Positions 43,471 to 53,115 of a stretch of 64,000 nt of DNA are shown in pieces. Under the pieces are notes generated by a model, which ran no database searches, had not been told where the DNA came from, and saw only the letters and a list, made by a program, of their open reading frames with translations. The DNA comes from Flavobacteriaceae bacterium MAR_2010_72 (lineage in GTDB: Bacteria > Bacteroidota > Bacteroidia > Flavobacteriales > Flavobacteriaceae): contig QXCW01000002.1 in NCBI GenBank assembly GCA_003550275.1, positions 620,001 to 684,000 of the forward strand, written 5' to 3'. Made by a program: the position numbers and the translations under genes. Every line of letters starts with the position of its first letter. The first letter of the stretch is position 1.

Positions 43471-44847
43471 TTAGGTTTTGTTAATCAGTAATGTGTTTTC
43501 TACAAATGATTCTATAGTTTGAAATAGCTTCATGAGGTCAGCTTCCTTTAGTAACGTATTAATGGTGACTAATCGTATAAACTCGTCGTTTCTAAACGTT
43601 CCGAAGCCAACCATGAGCTCGGCATGCTTATAAAGTTCGGTACATAATAGCTTCGCTGGAATATGTTTGTAATTGAAACATACTGAAATAGATGTATCCT
43701 CACTATAAAGTGTATAATCCGGATGCTGTTTAATATAAGCTCTGGCCAGTTCTGCCATTTGGAATTGATGGTCTACAATGGCTTCCAATCCAAGGGTCCC
43801 AACCGATTTCCAAAGGGTCCATAGCTTGAGGGCATCGTTGCGTCGCCCGCATTGTATGGAGGTTTTTCCGAGGTTGAAATCATCACCATCGGTTTGGTAT
43901 AAATAGTCGGCATCGTTGGAAAAGGACTCATAAAGGTGTTTTTTGTCCTGTACCACAATGATGGAACAGCTCAACGGTGTTCCTAACATTTTATGCGCGT
44001 TAATGCTGAAGGAATCCGTTAACTCAATCCCTCGAACAAGGTAGCAATAGCGTCTACTAAAAATAACGCCACCACAATAAGCACCATCCAAATGCAGCCA
44101 AAGGTCATAAGTTTTACACACCTTGGAAATCGATTCCAGAGGATCAAACGCACCAAGTACCGTAGTGCCTGCTGTGGCATTCACAAAGAACGGAAGGTAG
44201 CCTTGGTTGAGGTCTTTCTTGATTTGTTCTTCTAGGTCGCTGGCTAGCATTTCGCCTGCATCGTTGGTTTTTACAAACCGAACATAATCTCTGCCAATAC
44301 CCATTAAAGCGGCATTCTTTTGAATGGAATAATGGGATTCTTCAGAGGTGTAAATGGTCATGGGTGCTAAAATGCCTTCATTTCTGGCGTTAGGTACACG
44401 GCGGTCGCGTGCCATGACCATGGCCATAAAGTTGCTCATGGAGCCTCCTGGCGCAAAGGTACCGTCACTATGTTCGCCATAACCAATGCGGTCACAAATG
44501 TTATGTAAAATGGTTTTCTCAATACCTACTTGCGGTCCTGCCACCTTGTAGGTATACATGCTATTGTTAAGCATCACGGCCAAGAGGTCGCCCAAAGTGG
44601 CACGTGAGATTCTTCCGCCAAAAAGTTGATTAAAGAAAGCGGTCGATGCCGTTTTTGGTGTGCTTTTAATGATATCGCGTAGTGACGCCTTAAACTCTGA
44701 ATCTAAAGCAGGATGGTCGCCTAGTGACAAGTCTAATGTACTGTAAAGGTCATTGGTGTCAATAGGTTGTGCTACCGGTTGCTGGGTTTCTTCGGTTAAC
44801 AGGAGTTCAACCAGATCATTAAAAAGTTTGAGATCGTCTCGCATCAT
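43471..44847 (-). CDS. Group II PLP decarboxylase, glutamate/cysteine-sulfinate type
   Basis: 458 residues. Family marks: 'SYAGPQVGIE'-like start of the PLP domain ('YTYKVAGPQVGIEK'), 'FAPGGSMSNFMAMVMARD', 'WLHLDGAYCGGVIFS' and the PLP lysine in 'SINAHKMLGTPLSCSI' (Lys286). The 'HKMLGTPLSCS' context matches glutamate and cysteine-sulfinate decarboxylases rather than the DPHKW aromatic type found 8 kb away, with Ala in place of the usual Pro before His. Substrate unknown. Confidence 0.87.
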   Translation of the reverse strand: MMRDDLKLFNDLVELLLTEETQQPVAQPIDTNDLYSTLDLSLGDHPALDSEFKASLRDIIKSTPKTASTAFFNQLFGGRISRATLGDLLAVMLNNSMYTYKVAGPQVGIEKTILHNICDRIGYGEHSDGTFAPGGSMSNFMAMVMARDRRVPNARNEGILAPMTIYTSEESHYSIQKNAALMGIGRDYVRFVKTNDAGEMLASDLEEQIKKDLNQGYLPFFVNATAGTTVLGAFDPLESISKVCKTYDLWLHLDGAYCGGVIFSRRYCYLVRGIELTDSFSINAHKMLGTPLSCSIIVVQDKKHLYESFSNDADYLYQTDGDDFNLGKTSIQCGRRNDALKLWTLWKSVGTLGLEAIVDHQFQMAELARAYIKQHPDYTLYSEDTSISVCFNYKHIPAKLLCTELYKHAELMVGFGTFRNDEFIRLVTINTLLKEADLMKLFQTIESFVENTLLINKT

Positions 44848-44890
44848 ATTAATTTTGGGGTAAGTCGTAAATTCTTGTAAAACATTAAAT

Positions 44891-46141
44891 TTAATTGGAA
44901 ATATTTACCGAAGACGCTTCTCCTAAACCTATAAATTTATCATATCGGGCACCGAGATCTCGGTAATAGACCAGTACTTTGTAATTGTTTTCGGTCTGGT
45001 AAAAGTTACCGCTGATAGCGCCTTCATTCAATTGGCCATTGGCATCTGTGATCACATATTTGTAGTTGTAAAAGCCCTGTTTAAGTTTAATGGCAGCTTC
45101 ATAATAACCGCTTTGAGGATTAAAGCTGAGTTTATTACCCTCTTCTAAAGCATAATTGTTATAGTTGCCATACACATAGATACTTTCGCCACCCGATAGT
45201 TTTGGATATTGCAATGCAAAATGGATCATGGTATAATCGGCTTCAATAGAGACATCATCGGCATCTAAAGCCGTCACTAGGAAATTACCGTTAATGTCGG
45301 GGTTATAGGTATAAGGTTGGTTGGCACGAGACACGTTTGCAAATAAATAATTGTGATAAATGTCTTGCAGATCTATAAATTGCACCCCAACATTGGCGCC
45401 CCTTACATCCTTGTTCTCAAAGAAGAAATACTCGTTACCTGCCCAAAAACTAGACTCGGTCGTGTATTTGTAAATGAGTTCATTACCCAAGGTGTACTGT
45501 GGTTTTAGATTAGAGATGGCAGTATTGAGGTTGTTGTTTTGCACCACTAGGGTTTTAATGGTTTCGGAAGGGTTGTTGAAATTGATCCTATTGGTGCCAA
45601 TCACAAAATCTACCGACTGTTTTTGATTGATATATTTCACATCACGTGATCGTTTTATGGATACACCAACATTCACTAGCTCTTCATAGATCATGAATTT
45701 ACGGGAAAAGACCAGTTCGTTATAATCGTCAAAAATAGAAATGAGATAATTACCGCTTTTTGTTAACCCTCTGGTTTGTTCGTTAGGGATAGTAAGGTTG
45801 TAATGCGAATAGATTTGATAGGTATTAAATGAATTTTGGTAATCGCGAATACGTTGGTTGTCAAACCCATTTAGGTATTCCGACTTCACTAACGACGAAG
45901 GTGTCCAGTCAAAATTAAAATGCTCGATAACATAGTAGAAATCGTCCTCGTTCCCATTAAGCGCATCGAACTCCAAAACAAGCGGTTCGCCAAGTCTTAA
46001 AATAGGCAATTGACTCTCGGGTGTATTGCCTTTGAACGTGATGGTTTTTATATAATCTGGCGGGTTTGTCTCTGACACTTGTGCTAGTGACAGCAATGGA
46101 ATCATCAAAAACAACACCGTTTGTTTAATGTTTTTACTCAT
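44891..46141 (-). CDS. DUF5103 type IX secretion plug protein
   Basis: 416 residues with a signal peptide ('VLFLMIPLLSLAQ'). DUF5103 proteins were identified as the plug that closes the periplasmic end of the SprA translocon of the type IX system when it is not carrying substrate. Marks are 'YYVIEHFNFDWTPSSLVKSEYL'-type N-terminal domain and a C-terminal 'ESIYVYGNYNNYALEEGNKL' domain. Divergent from nqrA. Confidence 0.85.
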   Translation of the reverse strand: MSKNIKQTVLFLMIPLLSLAQVSETNPPDYIKTITFKGNTPESQLPILRLGEPLVLEFDALNGNEDDFYYVIEHFNFDWTPSSLVKSEYLNGFDNQRIRDYQNSFNTYQIYSHYNLTIPNEQTRGLTKSGNYLISIFDDYNELVFSRKFMIYEELVNVGVSIKRSRDVKYINQKQSVDFVIGTNRINFNNPSETIKTLVVQNNNLNTAISNLKPQYTLGNELIYKYTTESSFWAGNEYFFFENKDVRGANVGVQFIDLQDIYHNYLFANVSRANQPYTYNPDINGNFLVTALDADDVSIEADYTMIHFALQYPKLSGGESIYVYGNYNNYALEEGNKLSFNPQSGYYEAAIKLKQGFYNYKYVITDANGQLNEGAISGNFYQTENNYKVLVYYRDLGARYDKFIGLGEASSVNISN

Positions 46142-46252
46142 TTATAAGCAGTTTGCGTGGTAAAGATAAACAAAATTTGTGCCTAATAATTTAGCATGGG
46201 GTTTAGCTATAAATTTATCGGGGAATTATTATAAAACTGTGTTATTAATTTG

Positions 46253-46261
46253 TAAATTTGC
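46253..46261 (+). promoter_or_regulatory. Promoter -7 box for the nqr operon
   Basis: TAAATTTGC, about 70 bases upstream of nqrA. Confidence 0.5.
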
Positions 46262-46331
46262 AGCGATTTTTAATCCAAATTATATTAAAGATCTTATATC
46301 ACATTACTATTAACAAATAGAGATAAAAAAT

Positions 46332-47687
46332 ATGTCAAACGACATTAAGATTAAAAAAGGTCTCGACATAAAACTTAAAGGTGAAGCCGAGAAGGCGCTA
46401 GAAAATGCTATTATTAGCAATTTTTACACCTTGAGACCTGAAGACTTCCACAGTGTTACTCCCAAGTTAATTGCCAAAGTTGGTTCAAAAGTTAAAGCTG
46501 GCGAGCCTGTTTTTTTCGATAAGAACAACGAAGCTATCAAGTTTGTTTCGCCTGTTTCTGGTGAAGTTGTTGAGATTCCACGTGGTGAAAAACGACGCAT
46601 TTTAGCACTTAAGATCCAAGCGGATAAAGAACAAACCTATGTAGATCATGGAAAGTTCAATTTAGAATCGGCTACTGGTGATGACGTAAAACAACATTTA
46701 CTGGCAACAGGATGTTGGCCATTTGTAAAGCAACGTCCTTACGATGTGATTGCCAATCCTGATAAATCGCCTAAAGCTATTTTTATTTCGGCTTATGCAT
46801 CGGCGCCTTTGGCAGCTGATCTGGATTTTGCATTGCAAGGAAAAGACGCAGAGATTCAAGTGGCACTTACCGCTTTAGGAAAGTTGACAACAGGAAAAGT
46901 ACATGTAAGTGTTGGCAAAAAAGGGGATTCTCTTTTTGCTGCGATGAAAGGCATTAGCTTACATAAAGTTTCTGGGCCTCACCCTTCGGGTAATGTGGGA
47001 ACGCAAATCAACAAAATAGACCCAATCAATAAAGGTGAAGTCGTTTGGACTGTCAATGCTCAAGATTTAGTGAATATTGGGGCTTTGTTGTTAACTGGTA
47101 AGTTTAGTGCAGAACGTGTAGTGGCATTGGCCGGTTCGGCAGTTAAAAAACCGCGTTATTTCAGAACGAAATTAGGCTGTGAAGTGGCTTCAATGATCTA
47201 TGATAATGGCGTTGATAAAAATGATAATATTAGAATTATATCTGGAAATGTACTCACAGGAAAGCAAGTACAACCTGATGGGTATTTAGATTATTACAGC
47301 AATGTAATTACGGTAATTCCTGAAGGCAATGACTATGAACTTTTTGGTTGGAACAAGCCTGTCTTCAATAAAGTGTCAACCTCAAGAGCCTTGACCTTTT
47401 CTTGGTTAACGCCTAATAAAAAATACGATTTGAACACTAATACCAATGGTGAGCATCGTGCCTTTGTGATCACAGGAACCTATGAAGAAGTTTTCCCATT
47501 AGATATTTACCCCATGCAAATTTTAAAGGCTTGTATGTACAAGGATTTAGATGAAATGGAAGTTTTGGGAATGTATGAGGTGGCACCAGAAGATTTCGCA
47601 CTTACAGAGTTTGTGTGTGTTTCTAAACAACCACATCAAAAAATAATAAGAGAAGGTTTAGACTTAATGCTTAAAGAGATAGGATAA
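46332..47687 (+). CDS. nqrA: Na+-translocating NADH:quinone reductase subunit A
   Basis: Peripheral quinone-site subunit of the NQR complex, 451 residues. N-terminal 'IKKGLDIKLKGEAEKAL' and the biotinyl/lipoyl-like module 'PKLIAKVGSKVKAGEPVFFDK' with 'FVSPVSGEVVEIPRGEKR' are typical. Starts a six-gene operon; its stop overlaps nqrB by one base. Confidence 0.96.
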   Translation: MSNDIKIKKGLDIKLKGEAEKALENAIISNFYTLRPEDFHSVTPKLIAKVGSKVKAGEPVFFDKNNEAIKFVSPVSGEVVEIPRGEKRRILALKIQADKEQTYVDHGKFNLESATGDDVKQHLLATGCWPFVKQRPYDVIANPDKSPKAIFISAYASAPLAADLDFALQGKDAEIQVALTALGKLTTGKVHVSVGKKGDSLFAAMKGISLHKVSGPHPSGNVGTQINKIDPINKGEVVWTVNAQDLVNIGALLLTGKFSAERVVALAGSAVKKPRYFRTKLGCEVASMIYDNGVDKNDNIRIISGNVLTGKQVQPDGYLDYYSNVITVIPEGNDYELFGWNKPVFNKVSTSRALTFSWLTPNKKYDLNTNTNGEHRAFVITGTYEEVFPLDIYPMQILKACMYKDLDEMEVLGMYEVAPEDFALTEFVCVSKQPHQKIIREGLDLMLKEIG

Positions 47688-48910
47688 TGGGTTTAAAGAG
47701 TACATTACATAATTTAAAGGAAAAGTATAAAGGAACCAAGATGGCTCCGGCATTTAATGCTATACATACGTTTTTATATCTGCCAAACGAAACCACGCAT
47801 GGCGGTACCCATATAAAAGCTGCAGATGATCTCAAGCGTACGATGAATACAGTGATCATGGCCTTGATTCCATGTTTGTTGTTTGGAATGTTCAATGCAG
47901 GTTATCAGCATTATTTGGCTTTAGGTGAGATCAATCCAGCCAATGGGTTTTTTGGGTCTTCTTTTTGGACCTTGGATAATTTCATTATCGGTCTTTGGAA
48001 AGTGTTACCATTGGTAATTGTTTCCTATGGTGTTGGTTTAGCGATTGAGTTTTTATTCGCTGTGATCAAAAAGCATGAGGTTGAAGAAGGCTACTTGGTA
48101 ACCGGGATGTTAGTGCCGTTAATTGTTCCTGTTGATACACCACTTTGGATGTTGGCGGTAGCTGTTGCCTTTGGTGTTGTTATAGGAAAAGAAGTATTTG
48201 GAGGTACAGGAATGAATATCCTAAACCCAGCATTAACGATTAGAGCCTTTTTGTTCTTTGCTTACCCAACTTGGATGTCGGGAGATAAAGTTTGGGTGCA
48301 TGGTGCCGTTGAGCGTACTAATCAAATAGCCGCTGGGGCTAATGTGGATGCCATTTCGGGAGAGACCGTTTTAGGTGGACTTGCCCAAAATAAAGATTTA
48401 GGGTATACCGTTTGGGATATGTTCTACGGACTCATACCAGGATCGGTTGGAGAGACTTCAACCTTATTGATTCTATTAGGTGCGCTCTTTTTGATCTTTA
48501 CTAAAATAGGAAGCTGGAGAATCATGTTGTCTTCGGTTCTTGGAGCCATTGCTATGGGATTGATCTTTAATATGGTTGTTGACCAACAATGGATCAGTGA
48601 AACAAGTAAGTTTTATGGCTTGATGAGTACACCATATTGGGAACACTTATTGTTAGGAGGATTTGCATTTGGTATCGTATTTATGGCGACCGACCCCGTA
48701 ACGGCTTCACAAACTACCAGAGGTAAGTGGATCTATGGATTCTTGATTGGGTTTATTTCGATCATGATACGTGTATTTAACCCAGCTTATCCAGAAGGTG
48801 TCATGTTGGCCATTTTATTGATGAACGTATTTGCACCAACGATCGATCATTATGTAGTTAGAGCTAATGTGAAGAAGAGATTAAAACGTTTAAAAGTTAA
48901 AACAGCATAA
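47687..48910 (+). CDS. nqrB: Na+-translocating NADH:quinone reductase subunit B
   Basis: Integral membrane subunit holding covalent FMN and riboflavin, 407 residues with about nine to ten membrane segments. The threonine in 'PGSVGETSTLLIL' (Thr257) is the expected covalent FMN site. 'GGTGMNILNPALTIRAFLFF' is a family mark. ApbE, which attaches the FMN, is encoded at 62500. Confidence 0.96.
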   Translation: MGLKSTLHNLKEKYKGTKMAPAFNAIHTFLYLPNETTHGGTHIKAADDLKRTMNTVIMALIPCLLFGMFNAGYQHYLALGEINPANGFFGSSFWTLDNFIIGLWKVLPLVIVSYGVGLAIEFLFAVIKKHEVEEGYLVTGMLVPLIVPVDTPLWMLAVAVAFGVVIGKEVFGGTGMNILNPALTIRAFLFFAYPTWMSGDKVWVHGAVERTNQIAAGANVDAISGETVLGGLAQNKDLGYTVWDMFYGLIPGSVGETSTLLILLGALFLIFTKIGSWRIMLSSVLGAIAMGLIFNMVVDQQWISETSKFYGLMSTPYWEHLLLGGFAFGIVFMATDPVTASQTTRGKWIYGFLIGFISIMIRVFNPAYPEGVMLAILLMNVFAPTIDHYVVRANVKKRLKRLKVKTA

Positions 48911-48914
48911 TATT

Positions 48915-49667
48915 ATGAGTAATAAAACAGATTCTAACGTATATACTATTCTATTTGCTATAGGTATGGTGATTTTGGTTGGCTCATTATTGGCATTTGC
49001 CGCTTCATCTTTAGAACCCGCTATTTCAGAAAATAAACGTTTAGAAAAGCAACAGAATATATTGTACGCCATGGGTGTAAATGATAATGAGGAAGGTAGT
49101 GCTGTATTTATTTCTACAGATAAAGCACCGCAAGCCTTTGCAGAATATATTACCAAGCAGGTGGTCATTCAAAATGGTCAAGTAACAGAAGATGATGAAG
49201 CCTATTTGATCGATGTTAAAAAAGAGAAGTCTTCTGCTAAAGGCGATGCTTCCAAACGTCGCTTACCATTGTTTATTGGCGAGAAAGATGGTAAAACCTA
49301 TTATGTGGCACCTATTTACGGTAAAGGTCTTTGGGATGCCATTTGGGGTTATGTGTCTATGGATGAGAATATGGTAATTCAAGGTGCCTATTTTGACCAT
49401 AAAGGAGAGACACCAGGTCTAGGAGCTAATATCAAACAGCGCTATTTTATGGATGATTTTATCGGCGAACATTTACTTGACGAATCGGGTGACTTTAAAG
49501 GTGTTACCGTTGCAAAAGGAAATGCAGACCCGCTTAACAACGATAAAATAGATAATGAAGTCGATGCCATTGCAGGCGCAACGATTACAGGAGATGGCGT
49601 TACAGCAATGATTAAAAGTGATTTGAAGCTGTACGTGCCTTATTTTAAAAATTTAAAAAACAACTAA
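48915..49667 (+). CDS. nqrC: Na+-translocating NADH:quinone reductase subunit C
   Basis: 250 residues with one N-terminal membrane segment ('YTILFAIGMVILVGSLLAFA') and a periplasmic FMN domain. The flavinylation motif reads 'DAIAGATITGDGV', with Ala where Ser is common, and the acceptor Thr223 kept. Four bases after nqrB. Confidence 0.96.
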   Translation: MSNKTDSNVYTILFAIGMVILVGSLLAFAASSLEPAISENKRLEKQQNILYAMGVNDNEEGSAVFISTDKAPQAFAEYITKQVVIQNGQVTEDDEAYLIDVKKEKSSAKGDASKRRLPLFIGEKDGKTYYVAPIYGKGLWDAIWGYVSMDENMVIQGAYFDHKGETPGLGANIKQRYFMDDFIGEHLLDESGDFKGVTVAKGNADPLNNDKIDNEVDAIAGATITGDGVTAMIKSDLKLYVPYFKNLKNN

Positions 49668-49670
49668 TCT

Positions 49671-50315
49671 ATGGGACTTTTATCTAAAAAAGACACCAAA
49701 TTAATATCAGATCCGTTAGCAGATAATAACCCGATTACCATTCAGGTATTAGGGATATGTTCGGCATTGGCAATTACCGCAGAGCTTGAAGCATCTATTG
49801 TGATGTCGGTTTCTGTATTATTTGTACTAGGTGTTGGTAATGTGGTGATTTCGTTGATGCGAAATATCATTCCAAGTAAAATTAGAATTATCGTTCAACT
49901 TGTAGTGGTTGCCACTTTGGTGATTATCGTGGATTTGGTTTTAAAAGCCTTTGCATACGAATTAAGTAAAACCCTTTCTGTATTTGTTGGATTAATCATT
50001 ACCAACTGTATCATCATGGGACGATTTGAAGCCTTTGCTTTGGGTAATGGACCATGGCGATCCTTTTTAGACGGTATAGGTAATGCTGCAGGTTATGGTG
50101 TGATCTTAATTATTGTTGGGTTCTTTAGAGAATTGTTAGGTTCAGGAACCTTATTAGGAATGAAGGTTTTGGGTGATCCAATTGAAAAATCAGGACTTTA
50201 CGCCATAGGTTATGAAAATAACGGATTTATGTTATTGTCGCCAATGGCATTGATTGTTGTAGGTATCATAATTTGGGTACAACGTAATAAAAATAAAGCA
50301 TTAATAGAAGACTAA
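49671..50315 (+). CDS. nqrD: Na+-translocating NADH:quinone reductase subunit D
   Basis: 214 residues, six membrane segments, homologous to NqrE and RnfE. 'NNPITIQVLGICSALAITAEL' and 'SLIITNCIIMGRFEAFAL'-type helices carry the cysteines (Cys30 region and Cys113 region) that bind the intramembrane iron centre with NqrE. Confidence 0.96.
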   Translation: MGLLSKKDTKLISDPLADNNPITIQVLGICSALAITAELEASIVMSVSVLFVLGVGNVVISLMRNIIPSKIRIIVQLVVVATLVIIVDLVLKAFAYELSKTLSVFVGLIITNCIIMGRFEAFALGNGPWRSFLDGIGNAAGYGVILIIVGFFRELLGSGTLLGMKVLGDPIEKSGLYAIGYENNGFMLLSPMALIVVGIIIWVQRNKNKALIED

Positions 50316-50386
50316 AAATTAGTCGGCAGTCACAGTATACAGTCACAGAAACTGAATACTGAAAACTGCGACTGAAAGCTAATAAT
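50316..50386 (+). repeat. Short-repeat intergenic spacer in the nqr operon
   Basis: A 71-base gap, the only large one in the operon, made of CAGTCACAG twice and ACTGAATACTG/ACTGAAA motifs in both orientations, with partial self-complementarity. Confidence 0.6.
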
Positions 50387-51127
50387 ATGGAACATATAGA
50401 GTTATTTTTCAAATCAATTTTTATAGATAACATGGTATTTGCCACATTCCTTGGGATGTGCTCCTATCTAGCCGTGTCTAAAAAAGTGTCAACGGCTGTT
50501 GGGTTAGGAGCGGCTGTTATATTTGTATTGGCCATAACCGTACCCCTCAACTGGTTATTAGATCAATATATTTTGCAACCGGGTGCTTTAGCATGGTTGG
50601 GCGAAGAGTTTGTAGCTTATGATTTAAGCTTTTTATCATTCATTATGTTTATCGCGACCATTGCAACCATGGTGCAATTGGTAGAGATTGTGGTTGAAAA
50701 ATTCTCACCGGCGTTATATAATTCATTGGGGATATTCTTACCCTTAATTGCAGTTAACTGTGCTATTCTTGGAGGTTCATTATTTATGCAATCTCGTGAA
50801 ATACCCACTTTAGGCTTGGCCCTTAATTATGGTGTAGCTTCAGGGATTGGCTGGTTCTTGGCCATTTTAGCCATTGCAGCGATTAGAGAAAAAATTAGAT
50901 ATTCAAATGTGCCACCAGCCTTAAGAGGTTTAGGAATCACCTTTATCATTACAGGTCTTATGGCTATTGGTTTTATGAGCTTTGGCGGTATGTTAACTGG
51001 AGGTGATGACGAAGGAAAAACAGAAACTACCACCGAAATGGTTGAAGAGCCTGTAGATAACAAAGCTTTGGATACCAAAGAAATCACAGAAAAAGAGTTA
51101 GCTAACAATACAAAAGTAGAAGAGTAA
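50387..51127 (+). CDS. nqrE: Na+-translocating NADH:quinone reductase subunit E
   Basis: 246 residues with six membrane segments; cysteines in '[13 protein letters not shown]' and '[13 protein letters not shown]' pair with NqrD. About 45 residues longer than Vibrio NqrE: after '[12 protein letters not shown]' it carries a Glu/Thr-rich hydrophilic tail that the Vibrio protein lacks. Confidence 0.96.
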   Translation: MEHIELFFKSIFIDNMVFATFLGMCSYLAVSKKVSTAVGLGAAVIFVLAITVPLNWLLDQYILQPGALAWLGEEFVAYDLSFLSFIMFIATIATMVQLVEIVVEKFSPALYNSLGIFLPLIAVNCAILGGSLFMQSREIPTLGLALNYGVASGIGWFLAILAIAAIREKIRYSNVPPALRGLGITFIITGLMAIGFMSFGGMLTGGDDEGKTETTTEMVEEPVDNKALDTKEITEKELANNTKVEE

Positions 51128-51128
51128 C

Positions 51129-52436
51129 ATGATATTAGCAGCAGGTACATTAGGAACCATTTTAGCAACAGTAGCGGCGTTTTTATTAGTAACATTGGTG
51201 TTGGTGGCTTTGTTATTATTTGTCAAACAAAAATTATCACCATCAGGTCCAGTAAAGATCTTAATTAATGGTGAGCGTGAAATTGAAGTGAGTTCTGGAG
51301 ATAGTTTATTATCGACTTTAGGATCCAAAAAAATATTCTTACCATCCGCTTGTGGAGGTGGCGGAACTTGTATTCAGTGTGAATGCCACGTATTGTCAGG
51401 TGGAGGAGAAGCATTGCCAACCGAAACGCCTCACTTTACACGTAAAGAGTTGCAACATGGTGCACGACTATCTTGTCAGGTAAAAGTGAAGCAGGATATG
51501 GAAATCACCATTCCTGAAGAAGTATTTGGTATTAAAAAATGGGAAGCTACGGTGGTGCGTAATTATAATGTGGCCTCCTTTATTAAGGAATTTGTAGTTG
51601 AAATTCCTGAAGATATGGGTTACAAAGCTGGAGGTTATATCCAGATTGAAATCCCACCATGTGAAATAAAATATAGTGATATGGATATCACGGCTCACCC
51701 TGAAGAGCATGACACGCCAGATAAGTTTCAAGCCGAATGGGATAAGTTTGGTCTTTGGCCATTAGTAATGAAGAACGGAGATACCGTTGAAAGAGCCTAC
51801 TCAATGGCTTCATACCCGGCAGAAGGACGTGAGATTATGCTGAATGTTCGTATTGCTACCCCACCATGGGATCGTAATAAAAATGGTTGGATGGATGTGA
51901 ATCCTGGAATTGCATCTTCGTATATATTTGCACAAAAACCAGGAGACAAAGTTACTATTTCAGGGCCTTACGGTGAATTCTTCATCAATGAGTCTGAGTC
52001 TGAAATGCTCTATGTTGGTGGTGGAGCAGGTATGGCACCAATGCGTTCGCATTTGTATCACTTATTCAAAACTTTAAAAACAAACCGTAAAGTGACTTAT
52101 TGGTACGGAGGACGCTCTAAACGAGAATTGTTTTATTTAGACCATTTTCAGCAATTGGAGAAAGACTTTCCAAACTTTAAATTCTATTTAGCATTGTCTG
52201 AACCATTACCAGAAGATAATTGGAAGGTTAAAGAGAATATCGATGCGCCTGGAGATGGTTTTGTAGGCTTTATCCATAATTGTGTGATCGATAACTATTT
52301 AAATCATCATGAGACACCAGAAGACATTGAATTGTATTTTTGTGGACCTCCATTAATGAACCAAGCGGTTCAGAAAATGGGAGAGGATTTTGGTATCCCT
52401 GACGAGCACATTAGATTTGATGATTTTGGTGGATAA
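51129..52436 (+). CDS. nqrF: Na+-translocating NADH:quinone reductase subunit F
   Basis: NADH-oxidising subunit, 435 residues: an N-terminal membrane helix, a 2Fe-2S domain ('SACGGGGTCIQCECHVLSGG' with a later Cys in 'ARLSCQVKV'), then FAD ('ERAYSMASYPAE') and NADH domains ('YVGGGAGMAPMRSHLYHL', 'LYFCGPPLMNQAV'). Last gene of the operon, one base after nqrE, with a terminator behind it. Confidence 0.97.
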   Translation: MILAAGTLGTILATVAAFLLVTLVLVALLLFVKQKLSPSGPVKILINGEREIEVSSGDSLLSTLGSKKIFLPSACGGGGTCIQCECHVLSGGGEALPTETPHFTRKELQHGARLSCQVKVKQDMEITIPEEVFGIKKWEATVVRNYNVASFIKEFVVEIPEDMGYKAGGYIQIEIPPCEIKYSDMDITAHPEEHDTPDKFQAEWDKFGLWPLVMKNGDTVERAYSMASYPAEGREIMLNVRIATPPWDRNKNGWMDVNPGIASSYIFAQKPGDKVTISGPYGEFFINESESEMLYVGGGAGMAPMRSHLYHLFKTLKTNRKVTYWYGGRSKRELFYLDHFQQLEKDFPNFKFYLALSEPLPEDNWKVKENIDAPGDGFVGFIHNCVIDNYLNHHETPEDIELYFCGPPLMNQAVQKMGEDFGIPDEHIRFDDFGG

Positions 52437-52453
52437 AACTTCAAAATAGTTAT

Positions 52454-52490
52454 AAAACAAAACCCAACATTAAATGTTGGGTTTTGTTTT
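52454..52490. terminator. Perfect 17-bp terminator of the nqr operon
   Basis: AAAACAAAACCCAACAT (52454-52470) pairs perfectly with 52474-52490 around loop TAA. It also reaches the stop codon of the convergent minus-strand gene. Confidence 0.9.
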
Positions 52491-52950
52491 ATAAGAATTC
52501 TTTTGTCAAATTAAATTCGATTTTTGGTTTTTTGAGATCCAATAGTTTTGAATATTCCATTACATTATCTATCCCATCAAGCTTACAAAGAAATTCAACG
52601 GTTTTACAGAGTCCATTGAACAGGGTTTCTTTAGCTGTTGGGGTCTGAGGATTCTTGCCGTTTTGATTAAGAGGAAGCGTATAACCACAGCCTTTCAAAA
52701 ATTCAGCTTCAATCTTCAACAATTCCAAAGGAGTATACCCATTGAATCGACGCCCGAAATTTTGATTGACTATCCCAACATAATTTAAGATCACCGATCC
52801 ATGTGAATCAGAGAGATGTTTCCAAGCATCGGTATTGTCCAAAATATTGCCAACTGCACATTGTTTACAGCACTCGGGGTGTAATGAGCCATCATGAAAG
52901 GCCTTATAAAGCTTTCTTAAGGCATTATCCAGTCTTTTTGTGGTTTCCAT
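52489..52950 (-). CDS. Conserved Cys-rich protein next to nqrF
   Basis: 153 residues from ATG 52950 ('METTKRLDNALRKLYKAF'); an upstream TTG is unlikely. 'HPECCKQCAVGNILDN' and 'WKHLSDSHGS' supply a Cys/His cluster that could bind a metal. The protein is conserved beside nqr in Flavobacteriaceae, and homologues carry the transferred name subunit F, which is wrong: no 2Fe-2S, FAD or NADH motif is present. Confidence 0.75.
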   Translation of the reverse strand: METTKRLDNALRKLYKAFHDGSLHPECCKQCAVGNILDNTDAWKHLSDSHGSVILNYVGIVNQNFGRRFNGYTPLELLKIEAEFLKGCGYTLPLNQNGKNPQTPTAKETLFNGLCKTVEFLCKLDGIDNVMEYSKLLDLKKPKIEFNLTKEFL

Positions 52951-53115
52951 TGTATTCAATTTAGCCTACATAAGATACTAAAATTTATAATGCTTGTCAA
53001 TATAGACCCGAATCGACTTATTTTGTTCTTGAAGTTCTATCAATCTTTTAATGGTGTGGTCAAAGTATAAAAGAAATTTGGTTAGTAGGTTTTCAAAAGA
53101 AATATCGGATAAATA

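Noticed and set aside
52489-52950. Annotation as NQR subunit F
   Set aside because: No 2Fe-2S, FAD or NADH motif; the true nqrF is at 51129-52436.
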